Source: Coniella vitis | Taxonomy: Eukaryota; Ascomycota; Sordariomycetes; Diaporthales; Schizoparmaceae | Direction: 5' to 3' | DNA: 64,000 bases | Assembly: GCA_011317545.1 (NCBI GenBank) | Contig: WUJK01000005.1 | Location: 2,790,001-2,854,000 of the forward strand | Shown here: in pieces, positions 47,001 through 61,185 of the stretch | Layout of the letters: the number at the start of each line of letters is the position of its first letter | Position numbering within the stretch: position 1 is the stretch's first letter | Notes under the pieces: model-generated | What the model was told of the DNA's origin: nothing | Database searches by the model: none | What the model saw: the letters and a program-made list of their open reading frames with translations, nothing else | Program-made: the position numbers and the translations under genes

Positions 47001-49918
47001 CATTTTGCAGCATGTGCGAAGTATACCACCACCAGCCCTGCCCTAGAGTGACTTGCAGAACTTGACTGCTCTGGATGAGAGAAACTGCCAGGGGCGGACC
47101 TTCCCGACATGGCCAGGCCTTTTCCAGCCGCAGCGTTGCGCGTGGACTATCTAAAAAGGCAGCAACGACAAAAACTCGGACGCGAGGCCTGACAGCGTGC
47201 ACAGATAATATGTACCAGGCAAGCATGCATAGTACAATGTACCGTCAGCCTACAGAATCAAGAACATCAGATACGTACTAATAGTAAATCACTTCATACC
47301 GGCAATGGCCAGCAAACACCCTTGGAATCAACAACAGCCACATCTTTCGTCTCCAGCTGTCTCTTTCTCTCACCGGCTTGACAATGGACAGCTTGGCAGA
47401 CTGGAGTCCTGGACCCTGGCTTGGCTTGAACTTGACCCTGTTGACGTGCAGAAGGAAACGGGGGCGAAGAAAAAGAAAAAGAAAAAGGAGAGACTTGATA
47501 ATGACTTGCTCCTTGGATTCACCCAGCCCGTCTCTTGTCATCTCAAGCCCCCCCGAAAACTGGACTGGCGATGATGACAACATGTTCCGGCTCTCAAGCC
47601 CCCCCCTTCATCCCGCCCCATCCCCATCCCCTCCTTCTTCCTACTCGGCCCCTTTCGGAGGCGGCTTGAGAGACACAGCAACGTCTTGCGGTACTTACAT
47701 AGCAGCCGAGGGAAGGCCGACAACAAGAATAATAAAAAGCCTTCAAATTACAAGGAAACCGCAAGAGACGAAGAAGGGCACAGTCATTTTCACCGATTCT
47801 CAGTCCGCCCCCCCCCCCAAACGGCACGTTGTGATAAAAGGACAGCCACCTGAGCCTGCTACAAGGTGTGAGCCCCACCTGGGAACCTCACTAATAAGAA
47901 AATGTTACATCATCCCACTAATGGTCCAAACAAAAGCAATCGAGACCCTCGTCCCACTATGGAAAGTGTAAAGGCTTGGTCGGCACACACTGCTAGAAAT
48001 AGGTTCAGATATTCGACCAGACATCTCTCTACAAGATTCACAATTTGGACGGCGTTGTCGTCGTTGCTGCTGTTACTGCTGCTACAGCAGTGGAAAAGGA
48101 AGCAACGTACATGCTTCGTACATTCGTACATGCATATACAAAACATACGTCGTACATGGTACAGATAAGTACGTACAAGAGTAACCAAAATAGTTGTGGG
48201 GAGTGGTGATGAAAATGAGTTTTTCTGAATTCTGATTGGATGATTATGTGCAAGATATAGTACGCATTTTTACTCTCATTATTTTTTCTTTCTTTGCAAG
48301 CCACACACATGTATACTATGTACTATGTATAGTAGGAAAGCCCCCCCACAAAGAAGACAAAAAAGCAAGAGGGCGTGCATCGCAACTTCTATGTACCTGC
48401 CCTTACCCCTGCAGCTTCTGTTGATAGATACGCTCCTGCCGTGGCTGTCGAGTAGCGGTGAGAATCCAACGCAACCCTACTGTACTACATAGTACTACAC
48501 ACATAGTGCACATAAGTACTAAGTATATACTATGTAGTACTATCAACAGTCTTCCAAAGGACCACAGTGCGCTTTTCAAAGAAAAAAAAAAGAAGAAAAA
48601 AACAGCCCTGGTTGGGGACTGATCTTTGAAAGTAGAGAAGTACCCGGTACAGGCAATAAGGCTACTATGTACTATGTATACGCACATAATACACCCCATC
48701 GTCGCGAAAAGGAGCTTCGCATACAGGGTGTCGTTGACGTTTTATTGCCAGCACCATCGATGCACTATACACAATGTATTGGTCCTATGGTTTGCGCTTT
48801 GGGAGATGCAGGGTCTGCAATCAACACAAGCTGAAGAAACCTGTGCTTATGATGTACATATTAAAGTACAGATGCGGCAAGAGCAATCGCGAAAACGCTG
48901 AGCGTTGCGGCGCTCTGCATTCAAGCAGGCAAAGTTGAGGTACTCAGGTCAACTTGTGCTACACTCCTAGTTCTTAGCAGAGAATCGCCCACAGCGGCAA
49001 GAATCCTAGATCCTTAAGGAGATTCAGCTCGTGGCATCTCAGCCTGTACTTTTTGAGAGCCCTCAATCATCGCGCTCCGATAACTCAGCGGCACCACATT
49101 GTGCTGGAATCGCGCAGTCCTTGTCTTTTGGACAGCTCGTAGATATTTCTGAGCTTTCCACTTTGAGATCAAGGGGCTACCAATCCATCACACTCTACTG
49201 AGAATCGATGACAGAGAACTGCATCTCTACATAGTTACCCATGCCAAGCGTTCGCTCGAGCTGAAAATAGTAACAAAACCCACGCCGTCACTCGCCCGGC
49301 GACGACCGGCCGAAAAGAGAAGTCGCTGGCGCTCGGGACTTATGTAAGGGCGGGAAACGGACCGTCTTGCAGCTGTCGCTCCACCTCACCGCCGCACGCA
49401 CATCCAGTTTCCCCCCTCTCGGATGTGAATATAGCGGGCGTGAGCTGTACATGGTAGGCTGGCGGCAAGCGCTGACACTCCCAGGCGGACTCTTGAGAAG
49501 CCGTACCAAAGCTGCCAGGGCATCAAAGATGCATCGAACGGTGAAGCAAAAATTGGGAGGCGTTGGCGTTGGCGTAGTCGGGGTGGAGAATGACGTGAAC
49601 AGGCTGAGGAGCCGCCAGCCCCGCCCCGTCGCTTTACCATACTGCATAGTATGATACCAGGTACAAACACACATAGTACATAGTATATGGCAGACAAGAT
49701 GCCTTCTGCATGCTAGTTGGACTCTCTTGCAAGACCCAGAGACCGTTCCCAGCTACTGCCTGCTGATTCCCGCCAATTGCTCTTGGACAATTAGAGCGGG
49801 CTTTTGCACGAGGTACTTGCTGCCACATCCGTCTATGTTTACTATGTATAGCATATGCGATTGTACTGGCTTAGAGCGACTTGAGAGCAGAGACGATCAG
49901 AGCAAAACGCCCGATGGT

Positions 49919-49986
49919 GTGTTGTGTGTGTGTGCGCGTGTGTGTGTGCTTGTGTTGTGTGTGCGCCGCTAAAAGGTGTGTGTGTG
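49919..49986 (+). repeat. GT-rich tract
   Basis: Imperfect (GT)n with GC interruptions, potentially Z-DNA forming. No gene overlaps it. Confidence 0.85.
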
Positions 49987-51138
49987 GGCTGGCTGGTAGA
50001 CGTGGTAGTTTCTGATTGGATTGTCGTTACCCGCTACTCGAAAACTGCCAATGATGTTTTTGTTTCCGAGAACTTTTGGTTTCTTGACAAGAATTGTCAA
50101 AGGAGGCTGGCTGGCTTGCTGGCACGCGGAAAGGTAGGCCAGCCCCCAAGAACATGGCGAAGGTAATTCGGCACAGGACTGTGCTTTGAGACGGGGGAAG
50201 TGAGCAGCGACCAGATCTCGACGCTGCTCTTTGACGCTGCTTGACACATGTCTTTAGGGAGCCGGCGAAATGGGTCATAATTGGTGGCCGTCGCCGTCGC
50301 AATCTCAGTCGCAGCTTTGGCCTTGAGAAGACCTGCGTACTTTCCAATTGTTTTTTTTTTCTTCTTTAGAAAGTGTTAATAAGATGCGATTCAACCCAGA
50401 ATTTTTCTGAGTCAGCATGCCTGGTCTTTGCTCGCGCATGGTTTTGGCAAGACTGGTTGATTTTAACCATATGGTACAATGACGCAATCCTAGTACCAAG
50501 TACCAGGCAGACACCAGGCACCCTCATTGCAGGGCAAATACGTCTTGCCCTGTGCCATTTTCACGATACAGTCTGCCAAGCTCATTCAGTCAACACGATC
50601 GCAAGAATACATAGTACAGCCTCGTGAGAGGTGCTGACTAGACGTGTTGTCGTTTTCGCTACCACCATTTGATTAGCGGAGTGTTCGTTGTCTCCGCGGT
50701 CCTCTGAGCTTCGAGAATTGCCTTAGGCTAACAAGTATAGTACAGAACACTTCCATGTATTGTGAGAAGTACTATACTATGTACTATGTATACTCCATAC
50801 ACAGCTTAGTGTGTACAGGATACTCATAGTATGGTGTCGTCCCTTCCAAAAAACTGCAGCACCCCTCTCTTGCCAGTGCTCGGTCTAAACTTGGTAAGGC
50901 TAGAGCAAAGCTACAGAGAATAAGAGTGGAGACAGCTGAAACGTCCGAGAAGCCCAGGTCTAGCGCGCGTACTTGATTGGCCAGGTTTTAGACGTACATA
51001 GCCGCTGTGCATTGCATCGCAAGTGCTGAAGGAAAGACAGGCAGCGGCGCGAGGTGCAGGATCCTTGTCTACCCCACTGTTCGATAAGATCTCTCCACCT
51101 TCGCGTCCAAACGCCTGTGTCGCTCGCACACCGAGGTC

Positions 51139-51164
51139 TACATAGTATCAGTGCCTACTATGTA
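51139..51164. repeat. inverted pair of the TACTATGTA motif
   Basis: TACATAGTA at 51139-51147 and TACTATGTA at 51156-51164, 8 bases apart, in the opposite order to the pair at 44405. Confidence 0.85.
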
Positions 51165-54100
51165 CATAGCACTGTCTGAACAAGCTTCTACCACGGTACG
51201 TTCATAGTACATAGTATTGCCGCACCAACAGGGTTGCCGTGGACGACGCCAACAGCTGCAGGGACCGACCAGAGGGGTCGTCTTCCAAAAGGCTGTAAAT
51301 TCGCGGATGCGGACCAGCTGATGCGTACATAGTACAAGGGACGGTGCTTGGCATCACCTGGGCTGCCATTACACAGCAAAAAAGCTAGACATGTCAGAAA
51401 CTCGGGCCACTGGCTCTTAGCCAATTGTGATGGACAGAAAGGAGCGAAAAAGTAGAGGCCGAAATTGTCGAGCTAGGACGCGATGAAGTCAGTACTATGA
51501 GCAGAAAGCCAGACGCACCGAGCACCCATTGAAAACGGAGTAGTGGTGGGAGGGAAAATGCGCTGACCATGGGCTGGGCTGGTGACTGGGATGAATGCCT
51601 GGCTGTTCTGCCCCAGAAGGCTCCCGGGGCCGCAATCCCTTGCACTCTGTGCGCCGCGCGGGGGTCAATGAGACGTCAGCATAGTCTCGTGCAAAGGATC
51701 TTGCCGAAGGCTGACCAGTCGGTGTGATAGTGTGATGCCCATCAGTGCGCAGCCGGGCCGCTTTGGGGAGGTAAGGGCTCCTGGAAACAGTTTTCCAGTT
51801 TCTCGGTCGCAGTGAAAGAGGAACGGAAAAGTGGCATGATTTTGGGTGGGATCCCATTGAAAGTAGTAGCCTTGGTGGATCGCTTTTTCAGCCATTAGCC
51901 TGTCTTGGAAAGAGGGAATCCCAGCGTGAAGAGATGTTGCATCCGTTTGAGCAGTCGATACAGAGTAGTGCTATACGTAGTACAGTACGCACTTGCCTCG
52001 ACTGACTTCGGCAGGGTGTCTTGATATCTGGAACGGGCGATTGTTGGACGTTGTCCTGTTATGTTACGTGCTTTGTCCTCGGGAGTCTTTGCCCTCAGGC
52101 CCTGCTATACTATGTGCACTCAAACTCGCTGGGCCGTGTATAAAGCCGTCCTTGTTCGATGGCCGTTGTGACCAGGTTTGAAGGACCTCTCCGCAGAAGA
52201 AATGGGGCGGAAAGAAGGGGAAGAAATATTGATTGATAGCAATTTGTAGAGCCTGAGCTTTTTCTCGCATGGAACAGCGGGCGCCGGCAACCGAGACGAC
52301 ATGGTTACTATGTAGTCCTTTTGTACCGCTCGCCATCCAGGACGAGTTACGCTCCCCAGTAAGGACGTCTATCTCGGGCTTCGACTCGGCTTCTTTGGGG
52401 ACTTCAGCAACAAACCTTGTGCTCGGCGCTCAGCTAGCAGCTCCACACCGACCCTTTCATGACGTGGGCACAAGGACTAGAGCGCCAGAGTAGGAACGGC
52501 GGAATTAGATTCGTTCTTGTTCTTGATCTGCGAGAAATCATAGGGGCTGCTGCCCATGTCCGATTGCGAGTCTGCTGGTCAAGAAGTGCAGAATGTACTG
52601 TTCCATGGGGATCACCTTGGCCAGCTACTAGTGGATCGTTGATGCGAATGACTTAGTTGCTAAACTGTTGATGCACATATATGCAAGAGTATGTCGTGCA
52701 TGAGATGGGAAGCACGATGAGGCTCAAAATCTTAAGGCGGGCACCAGCACACAGTCATGGTATTCTGGGAATGCAATCTGCAGGAGCACCACGCACACGC
52801 CTGTGCTCTTCAAGGTGAAGGGGGGACGGATAGGTGCGTTCTGCTTTGTGAGGTATGCAAGAGCACGCGATGTGCCGGCGCCCAGCGCTAGGCTTTGAGC
52901 TACAACGCCACGATTCAACGCCAGTCGGGGGCTAAAGAATAAAGAAGCCGAAACCGAAGCCGAAGCAGTTCCTTCTTTGCATTCTCTGTCTTCTCTTGTT
53001 TTCTTGCTCGCTTTAGAACGGCCTGTATTCCGCGCCGCCAGTCCGTCATTCGCAATCCTGCAGTTTCCATCTTCAGCGACAAATGGTATTGTTACTCGTG
53101 CAGCGCAAATACGGACAGGAGTGGTGGCCAAGTCAAATCGTGGTGGCGTCAGTACTTTGAAGAAGTACCATGTAATAAGGTGCAGGAAGCGTGTCTGGCT
53201 ACCCCTTGGCAATCTGGCCCCGAAAGATCCATGCGTACTATGTAGTTTTGCATTGTCAAAGTTTCGAGAGAGAAAAAAAAGCCGCAGTTGAGGAAGCGGG
53301 ATCCGGGACAGGAGCTTGAGGACTCGGTAGTAAACTCTGCGTCTCTTTGCCGAAGGCGCCAGGGCCCGTTGGCCGTGGCTGGGGTACATAGTAGTACCAA
53401 TACAGTTGACTCTTCCCCCCCCGCTGGTCTGGCTTCGCTCGTAGGACATGGATTTTGCGCAGTCGAGATTTGCTCCCCACATTTTACGATCCCCGAGGGC
53501 ATTCGTCGTCACCGCAGTACAGAGAAGTAACCTGATGGACAAGAGGTCAGCGACGGAAAAGCACGCAGCAACGAAGCTCCACAGCATCCATAATCACCCG
53601 TGCCTACATTGTGCGTACATGTACTTTGTACATCGTCCTCAGAGGAGAAGCTGTGAGCATCATGAAGTAATAGTACATCCGCAGCCGCGGTTATACTTAC
53701 TTGGCTTGCAGACCCACCAGTACGCTGGGCGGGGTTTTCTTTTCTGGAGGTGCGTGCATCGCGCCAACGCGCCCCACGCGGGCATCGAGACTGGCAGAAG
53801 AGATTGTCGGTCGGCACATAAGAGGGTGGAGACGAGCCAAGTGCGCAGGCCACACAGCGGACTGGGCTCTATCCGCTGTCACTGCTCGTGGTGCGTGTGG
53901 GTTGCAAAAGTGTGGCTTGCCTGGGAATGTGGAGCGCACGCCAATCTGGCAACGGCCGCGTTGACGCTCTGTGTGTGGTGACAAGAATTGTAAGAGCAAC
54001 CGTGGAAAGCTCAAAGGTCTGACGGTGCTGGAGCTGCTGATTCTGTGCGCACGGCCCCCTCTGCTACTATGTATTGTGCAGGTGCGAGCGAGAAAGACAA

Positions 54101-57100
54101 CGGACGCTTGTCGACTAATAACATAGCAATGCACCTAGGTATTAGAGGACGTACTCTGTAGTAAGAGTACAGGGTTTCCGGTTGACTTGACATTGTTGTG
54201 GACTGCCTTCCAAGCGCTGGGCGACTTGTCCTGTGCACAACGTTGGCCTTCTGCCACAGGCACACCGAAACTTGCAATCTCCATTCTTGTTACAGAGCTG
54301 ACGTAACATAGGATAGTATCAGAGGCTGAGCGTCTTCGACGGGATAACATGTCGTCCGTGCGGCACCTTAATGCCCATCAACTTTAAAAAAGCACCTGCA
54401 CCTGCATGACTTGCTTCTTGGGCGCAGGACGTGCATGCTTGCTGTGAGAAGAGCAATGGGGCTCCCCCCTCTTGCGGCCTGGGCCTGGACGCGTTAGTGC
54501 TGGGCTGGACCCTGCCATGCTGCACTGGCACTGGCACTGCACACAAAGAACGAAGGCTTACCGCAATACTATGTACAGGCCACCCTGACCTTGTTCTTGG
54601 CCAGCACGTTGCCTTCCCAAGAAACCGTTGCGGTCAGGGCACCGGATCTTCACCGCCGATGTACTATGTAAGTTCTTGAGCCAGAACTCGACAATGCTTA
54701 TGGCCGCTGGTACAGCAAATCGCTAATCCATGACTTTTCTGCAGCCTCAGGCCATTTCAAGGATCCTCCACATGCGGCGCAAGCCCTACGCTCGACGTTC
54801 CTAGGGAATGTGCCTAGAAGCATTCCAGCCAGCTTCCGCCGAGTAACGGCAGATATGACCTGGAGGGGATTCTGTGCATGTGTCCAAAGAGTGCGCCGGC
54901 CCCGTGTCACTATGTACATGCCATGCCGTCGCCCTGTCGCGCTTGGAGGCTTGTGGCTTCCAAGCTGCCACATGAGACTAGGAGTTACCAGCTACGTGCT
55001 CGTGGTGTTGCACGAGACATGCGTGGGTCTGCTTCCTGCATCGACGCTGCATTGCAGCAGCCGCTGCTGCGGCTCCTGCGAAGAAGAAGTAGCGGGGAAT
55101 TGTGGACGTTTTGGAAGTCTTTGACGCATTGGGGGGGGGGGATGAGGGCAGAGTCCTCCCGAAGATTTATCCCAGCCCGACTCGTTTGAGAATACGAGCG
55201 GCGAAATTCCCGTGGCCTTACTTTTTATACCTCCCTAAGCCTGCTAGGCAGGGTTTATTGCCGAAGGTAACTCTCCCCTTCCTCTTCTGAACCGCATCCG
55301 CACGCTTTTGAGATTATTGCCATGTATATAGTAGCCAGACTCGCTGACCAGCTCCAGATTGGTTGCAAGCCACTATTGCCACGGGTTCTGCGCTTCTACT
55401 ATGTACTTACTATCATAGTGTTGCCATGACAAGCTGGCGAAGGGGCAGTAAGTGGTTTCGCGGATGGGATATATGCAAGAAAGTCCACAATCTGCCCACG
55501 CTGCAAAGCCTATGGCCACCTTGGGCTACCCACCAATCTGGCATGCTGGGTAGCGGGCAAGCCATGATGGTTAGAACCGCGTCTGCGCTTGTTGAACGTT
55601 CGTTGCTGGCTTGCCCTTCCCCCACCGCGTCGAGCTATTAATTAGCCTTGTGCTGTGTTTCATGTATGCATAGTACTATCAACTAGGGCCTACTTGCATC
55701 ATTGTGTGCTGCGTTGCTGATGAACAAGAAGCGGCCAGAGCTTCTTGCAGTACGCATGGCATCCCCCACCGCTCCCCCCACTTCATTATCTGTGGGTAAC
55801 GCGTCTGACGTGCCTGGGTACTTGCATGTTATACGCTCTTGTATTCTATGCAGCTTGGAACTCGCATACATAGTACCATGTAAGTACCAAGTATACCAAG
55901 CATCAAGTATACCAAGCATGGTACTGATTTGCTGCTGCTTTTCCAGGAAGCCAGACTGCCGACGGTTATGCCCCACATCTTGGCTTCCATGTTTGTGCAT
56001 TTTCTTTCGTCTTTATTGCTGTTCTTCGTTCGACCATGCGCGCCGGCCAACGGAGTTAATGGGGCTGCGGGATGTCCCACTGACAATGCCCGTCACCTGG
56101 TCGTTGCACACAGGCGGGGGCAACTCGCGTCTCGCTTCTGGCAAGGTGGAGGCTCCGTTTGCCCTTTGCTTGGTAGGTGACGTGACTTCCAACGGCCCAA
56201 TTCCTGCATCTGTGGGACCCACCTCCAACATGTGAGAGCTTCCGTTCAGATCAGCTGGTACTGCTCTCCAAGGCTGGGTGACTTTTGCTTCATTCTCCTC
56301 TCTTTTCCGCCTCCAAAATAAGCCTCGTATTCGCTGGGCGTTTCTCTCCCTTGCCACGAAATCTAGACATGCCGGCCCGCTTGAAGTCTCGACTCATCGG
56401 TTGTTGCAAGGTTATCACTCTAAGACCGAGCTGCTTCAGACGGGCTTGCTGATCATAAACAACCTTGGTGGCTTTGAACAAGCTCTCAGGAGGTGTCACG
56501 ACCATGCAACAATGGCTGGGCGTTGTGGCTTTCGACATGCACGGAATTGCTGTTCTGCTGTACACATGCGATAGACTCAGGGGGTAGAGGCCAGTGCAGA
56601 TCACCACAGGCGAGTGTAACAGACTGCAACCTGCTTTAAGGTGCGTGTACATAGTAGTGCTGACAAGTTTACCCAGTCTTCTTTGAAGACAAGTCTGCTC
56701 TGTTTCTTTTGCTAATTTTTATTATTATTTCAGATTTCTTTCTCAAGGCCTGCGCTTCCGTAGGTCCGTAGGACGGGAAATCACATTCAAAAAACTAACA
56801 GGAGCTGTTCTAGTGACGACCTCCTAATATTGCGCTCACAAAGGGCCAGTAACGAGATAATTTCGAGATGCGTGTCGAGAAATGCCATCCCCAAACCTCC
56901 GCCAGTGGCGCGTGTCTAACTCTTTCTCCATGATGGCCTACTACATAGTAATCGTCTGTGCACCAATATCACATCAGTCACTTGTGATTTGAGTTTTTAT
57001 TGCTCTAGGGAAATGAGGATGATTCTAATGATGCGGGCTGTTCATCGACAAGAAAAGGCGAGCCACGGACCATTACATTGACAAAGAGCTGACAACTGCG

Positions 57101-57274
57101 CACAGGCGTAGGAGATGTTTTACCACGCTCGGAATTTCTGACCGGTCTATCACTGTCGGCCTTGATCCTGGATCGATTGAAATTTTGTGATTGGTCGATA
57201 AAGACCCAGCCAGGGTTTGAATCGCGCGATCGATCATCCTCCTCATCCTTGTACTGTGCCTGCAATAACAGTCT

Positions 57275-57292
57275 GTACTATGTACATAGTAC
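57275..57292. repeat. perfect 18-bp palindrome of the TACTATGTA motif
   Basis: GTACTATGTACATAGTAC reads identically on both strands. It is formed by a 9-mer and its reverse complement sharing their two-base ends, and is the most complete form of the motif in the window. Confidence 0.95.
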
Positions 57293-58565
57293 ATGCGACC
57301 TAGTGGTGGTACTTGACTGCGTATTACTACGATATATGCGTTGTAGAATAGGCCAAAGACTGACGGTGGAATTGATAACAGCAGACAGAATTGTACGCGA
57401 GCACCGAAAAATTCGCGTCGGCCAAGCTCACAATGATCGCAGCGACTTTGCCATGTGTACACTTTTCTCATTTTATCGGTGTGAGTAGGCCATTTGCGTG
57501 CGTACATCCCAATATGAGCATTGTGAGGTGGACCTGGAGCTCATTCAACTCGGTTGCAGCGAGTTGATGCTACATATGCTCTTGAAATAGCCGATGTACA
57601 GTCAATTCTGGCTGCAATGCAAGCCGGGGGGGGCCGCAAGTTGCCGGAAGCCGGGATGCAAATCTCATTTCGCAGCCGACCAACTACTGATATATTGCTA
57701 CTATACTGTGTACTACTATGTAAGTATCTCAGCTAATACGGTAGGGACACGGCGAGAATCAGTGGGTCATTACAACCTCGTGCTACTACTTGGCACAATG
57801 GTGTGTATTCTCTTCATCAGCAGGGAGTAGCTACTTACTCTTGTCCGAACTCCGAGAGGCTTCCCCAGTGTCTTTTCCCTCCTTCTTTCTAACTGATCAA
57901 GAGGTCTGGTCTGGCCAGGGCCTGGTTGTTATTGACAACGCAGCGTCGACACGTAGCCACGCAGCAGAGGAGGGGAGCGTCCCTTTCATAAGAGCTAGGT
58001 AATATAAGTCTCAAACTTGGTTTTTCCTGACAGAGGTCCTTTGGGGTGGTCGGGAATGCAAGTGTACAGCTTACTATGTATACTATGTATATACTACGTA
58101 TGACTGGCAAGTATACCTGGTTACTTTCAAGGCACGGTACATGCAAAGGGGGCTTGCCAGCCCACTAGCGACTTTGAGTCTAACACGTGTGCGCGCCCTC
58201 TCAACGGTGTGCCATTGGAGACGTGTGCCCGTGGGAAAGTGACACATCTCCTATGTACCAGCCCAGCCCCTTTCTAACGTGCTGACCTCTTCCTCACTTT
58301 GATTTGCAGGGTCAGTGTCGGTGCGTTGTTTTCAACGATATCAAAAGGGGAGGGGGGGAGAAAGAGAAAAGAGAGAGAATGACAAAATCACAGAGACCTG
58401 TCATCAACAACAACCTTGGAAGCCACAAATATCAATCGCGACATTTGGCAATGGAGCCGATATCGAGTTCACAACGGCCGTCTGGTGCGCACAGTGAGAG
58501 CCAGCTGTGGATGATTGACACGGTGCTGAAGCACATGGGACGTTGCTTTGGCCCAGTGAGCAACC

Positions 58566-58594
58566 CTTTTTTTTTTTCTTTTTTTTTTTTTTCT
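58566..58594 (+). repeat. poly(T) tract with single C interruptions
   Basis: Runs of about 12 and 14 T, broken by a C. A possible retrotransposon poly(A) footprint on the minus strand, but no other sign of one is present. Confidence 0.9.
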
Positions 58595-58890
58595 TTCTCC
58601 ATCTTTCGAGGTGGGGGCTCGTGTGCGAAAAAAGACTCGCAGATATTCAAGGTACGTACTCTACTACTGTCATAGTATTCTGTTGCAGACATTTGCAATT
58701 GCTTCATCCAGTCCTTTCGGTACCGAAAGAGCTTGCTTTCTCTCTCCCCTCTTCGACAAGCATTTCCATGTTCTTTCGGTTCTTTTGAGTGCCAGCAGAT
58801 GGGGTATCCTTGACGGGTCGACACCGGAACAGAAGTTTCTTACCCACACTACTATACACAAGTGAACGTGACCTCGTACATTCACCCCTC

Positions 58891-58952
58891 TGTTGTTGTT
58901 GTTATTATTATTATTATTATTATCATTATTATTATTATTATTATTATTATTG
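58891..58952 (+). repeat. (TGT)n(TAT)n trinucleotide tract
   Basis: Four TGT-like units pass into about 19 TTA units with one C interruption. AT-rich and unusual for this window. Confidence 0.95.
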
Positions 58953-59468
58953 TAGACGATGATGATGATAACAGGTTTTGGGTTGCTTGATAAAGGGGGG
59001 AGGGGTGTCAGGGTGGTCGGCCGGTCAGTATCGTGTTCGGAAAGGATTCACCGTGTGCCTTTGCTCTTTGCAAATCCCATCGATGGTAAGTACTTCTACA
59101 TAGGACGACGACGATGATGAGGAGAGCCAAGTCTCGCGAGATCCTGTTCTCTCTTCCCCAGCAAAACAGTACACTCTTTCCTTGGTGGCTCACCGCCGTG
59201 TATCCGAGCCCTCTCCGGCCCGTGTCTCGTTTTCTTTTTCCTCGGCTGGTGGTCAACCCTTATTTTCCCCCCCGGTTTGCACCAGCAACGAGCTGAGGAG
59301 TACATAGCAAGTACTCATAGTATAACTAACCTATGACTTGAATCTACGCATGTCTCCGTACATGATGATGCTGTTGGGTTTTGTGATGTTAACGTCACAC
59401 AGGTCACATGCATAGTACATTGAAAGATCTGTTCTGTGCATCAAGGTTCAGAGAAAAATCATCAGGGC

Positions 59469-59514
59469 CCTTTTTTTTTTTTTTTTTTCCTTTTCTTTTT
59501 TTTTTTTTTTTTTT
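59469..59514 (+). repeat. long poly(T) tract
   Basis: About 46 bases, almost all T, with three C interruptions. Confidence 0.95.
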
Positions 59515-59865
59515 GGTGTGTGTACATAGTATGTGAGAGAGAGAATGGGAACAAGCAAAGGCATTGATGCATGTACTATATACCTGTTGTTGGCAAATGC
59601 AAGTCGGGGTACATTAGCCCCAGCCTTCTGCGGCCATCTTTTGTGCATAGCCGAGCCTGCTTTCGCTTTGCGTGCGCGAACAGGGCAAGCGATACCCAAA
59701 GTACAAGTATATACACTAGGGCAGGATGAAGCGCGCGCACCTCCTCAGTTATACTATGTAGAGACGAGACTGCCAGGCCGCCATTGTAAAGATTGTAAAG
59801 TGCTTGGACGGGCTGGTGCTACAGGAAACTGGGTTAGGTGTACTTAATACCCAGTATCGACCATG

Positions 59866-59888
59866 TACTATGTAGGATGTACATAGTA
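59866..59888. repeat. inverted pair of the TACTATGTA motif
   Basis: TACTATGTA at 59866-59874 and TACATAGTA at 59880-59888, with a 5-base spacer, the tightest non-overlapping pair. Confidence 0.85.
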
Positions 59889-61151
59889 GAGCAGGAGCAC
59901 TGCAAGTGCCACGTACCAATATGTGGGACTCCCCGCCGCCTCTATTTTGCAGCGACCCCCGCTCGCCCCACTTGCCCATCCGGCTAAGCTCCAATGCATG
60001 CCACTCTGCTCTCTAGCCCGCCCCCAGCCCCCAGCCTGGAGACAGAACCTGAACCCTGATCACCTCCCGCCAGCGTCAACGCTCGGGTCTGTGCGATGCA
60101 CCGAGGTGACACGTACAATATGTGCATGTATACGTTGAGATCATCATTGTTCAGGGAGCACACGAAGCCGAATAATGATGCTCCAGATACATACCTGATT
60201 TTGGACAAAAACTAGTACATAGTATAGCAGCCTGCCACAAGTTGCCACCTACACAGAAGAAAAGGCAAGAAAAACAACAGAGGGCTTCCTTATCTTGTTC
60301 GGGCTTGCTTTCTCGCGCTGGGTCTTCCTTCCTCCTTCTGACCGCGGGGCAAATGCCACCTCAGTTTTTGCCCAAGTGCATACTCCGGGTGCTTAGTTCT
60401 GGGCACCGTACCATGTACATAGTACCGTGGCAGGAGCGATGTAGGCACAGCAAGGTCAGGGCTCCGGGGCCTAGGCTGGGCTGGGAACCGGGGTTAGTCG
60501 CTTGCTTGCTTAGCCAGCCAGCCAGCCAGCGAAGCGTGGGCAAGGGCCAGGATCCGGAAGGCCAGTCCAACGTCTTCTTTCCATGTCCATATCGACCCAT
60601 CTTCCCACAGCCTAACTTGGGCAGTACGTATCCGAGTAGAAGTACACTGTACAGTCAGCAAATTGTACTGTACTATGTATACCCCAGTGGGGGGTTGCCG
60701 CTCGTTGCTTGCTTGGTGGGTCTCCCTCTCTTTTCCCCCTCTCTTCTCGCTCTCACATCCACCGTACCTAGACGCCACCTGCGCTGCTGCGCATTCGATT
60801 CGATTGCTGCTGCTGGATAGAGCATGTATGTCCGGTACATGGGCTACAAGAGGAAATATGCTTGATGCGCAGGTCCCGCGTGCCAATTGCCTTGTTCGTC
60901 TTCAGCAGGCCCAGAGCATCTGCCTCTTGGAGACGAGCACCCACAGCCTGGAAAGTGACGAGCATGCAAAAGCGGGGGTTTCTGTGGGATTAGTCACCAG
61001 GCGTCTCACTGCTCAAACTTGGTTTGCAGACCCGTTTGCTTGGGGTCTTGTCCCAGCACCTGGGTCCCGGTCTTGAGAAGGATGCGATGCGATGCAATGC
61101 GATGCTGGTGCTAGTTGGATGTTTGTGTGCGTGTTGGCCCTCTTTTTGGCC

Positions 61152-61153
<2 letters not shown>

Positions 61154-61184
<31 letters not shown>

Positions 61185-61185
61185 A
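61154..61185 (+). repeat. (ACA)10 microsatellite
   Basis: About ten ACA units ending in a run of A. Confidence 0.95.

Noticed and set aside
52724..53587. 287-codon open frame on the minus strand
   Set aside because: Composition looks random, with no domain, signal peptide or family resemblance. It contains two motif copies and overlaps open frames in all other frames.
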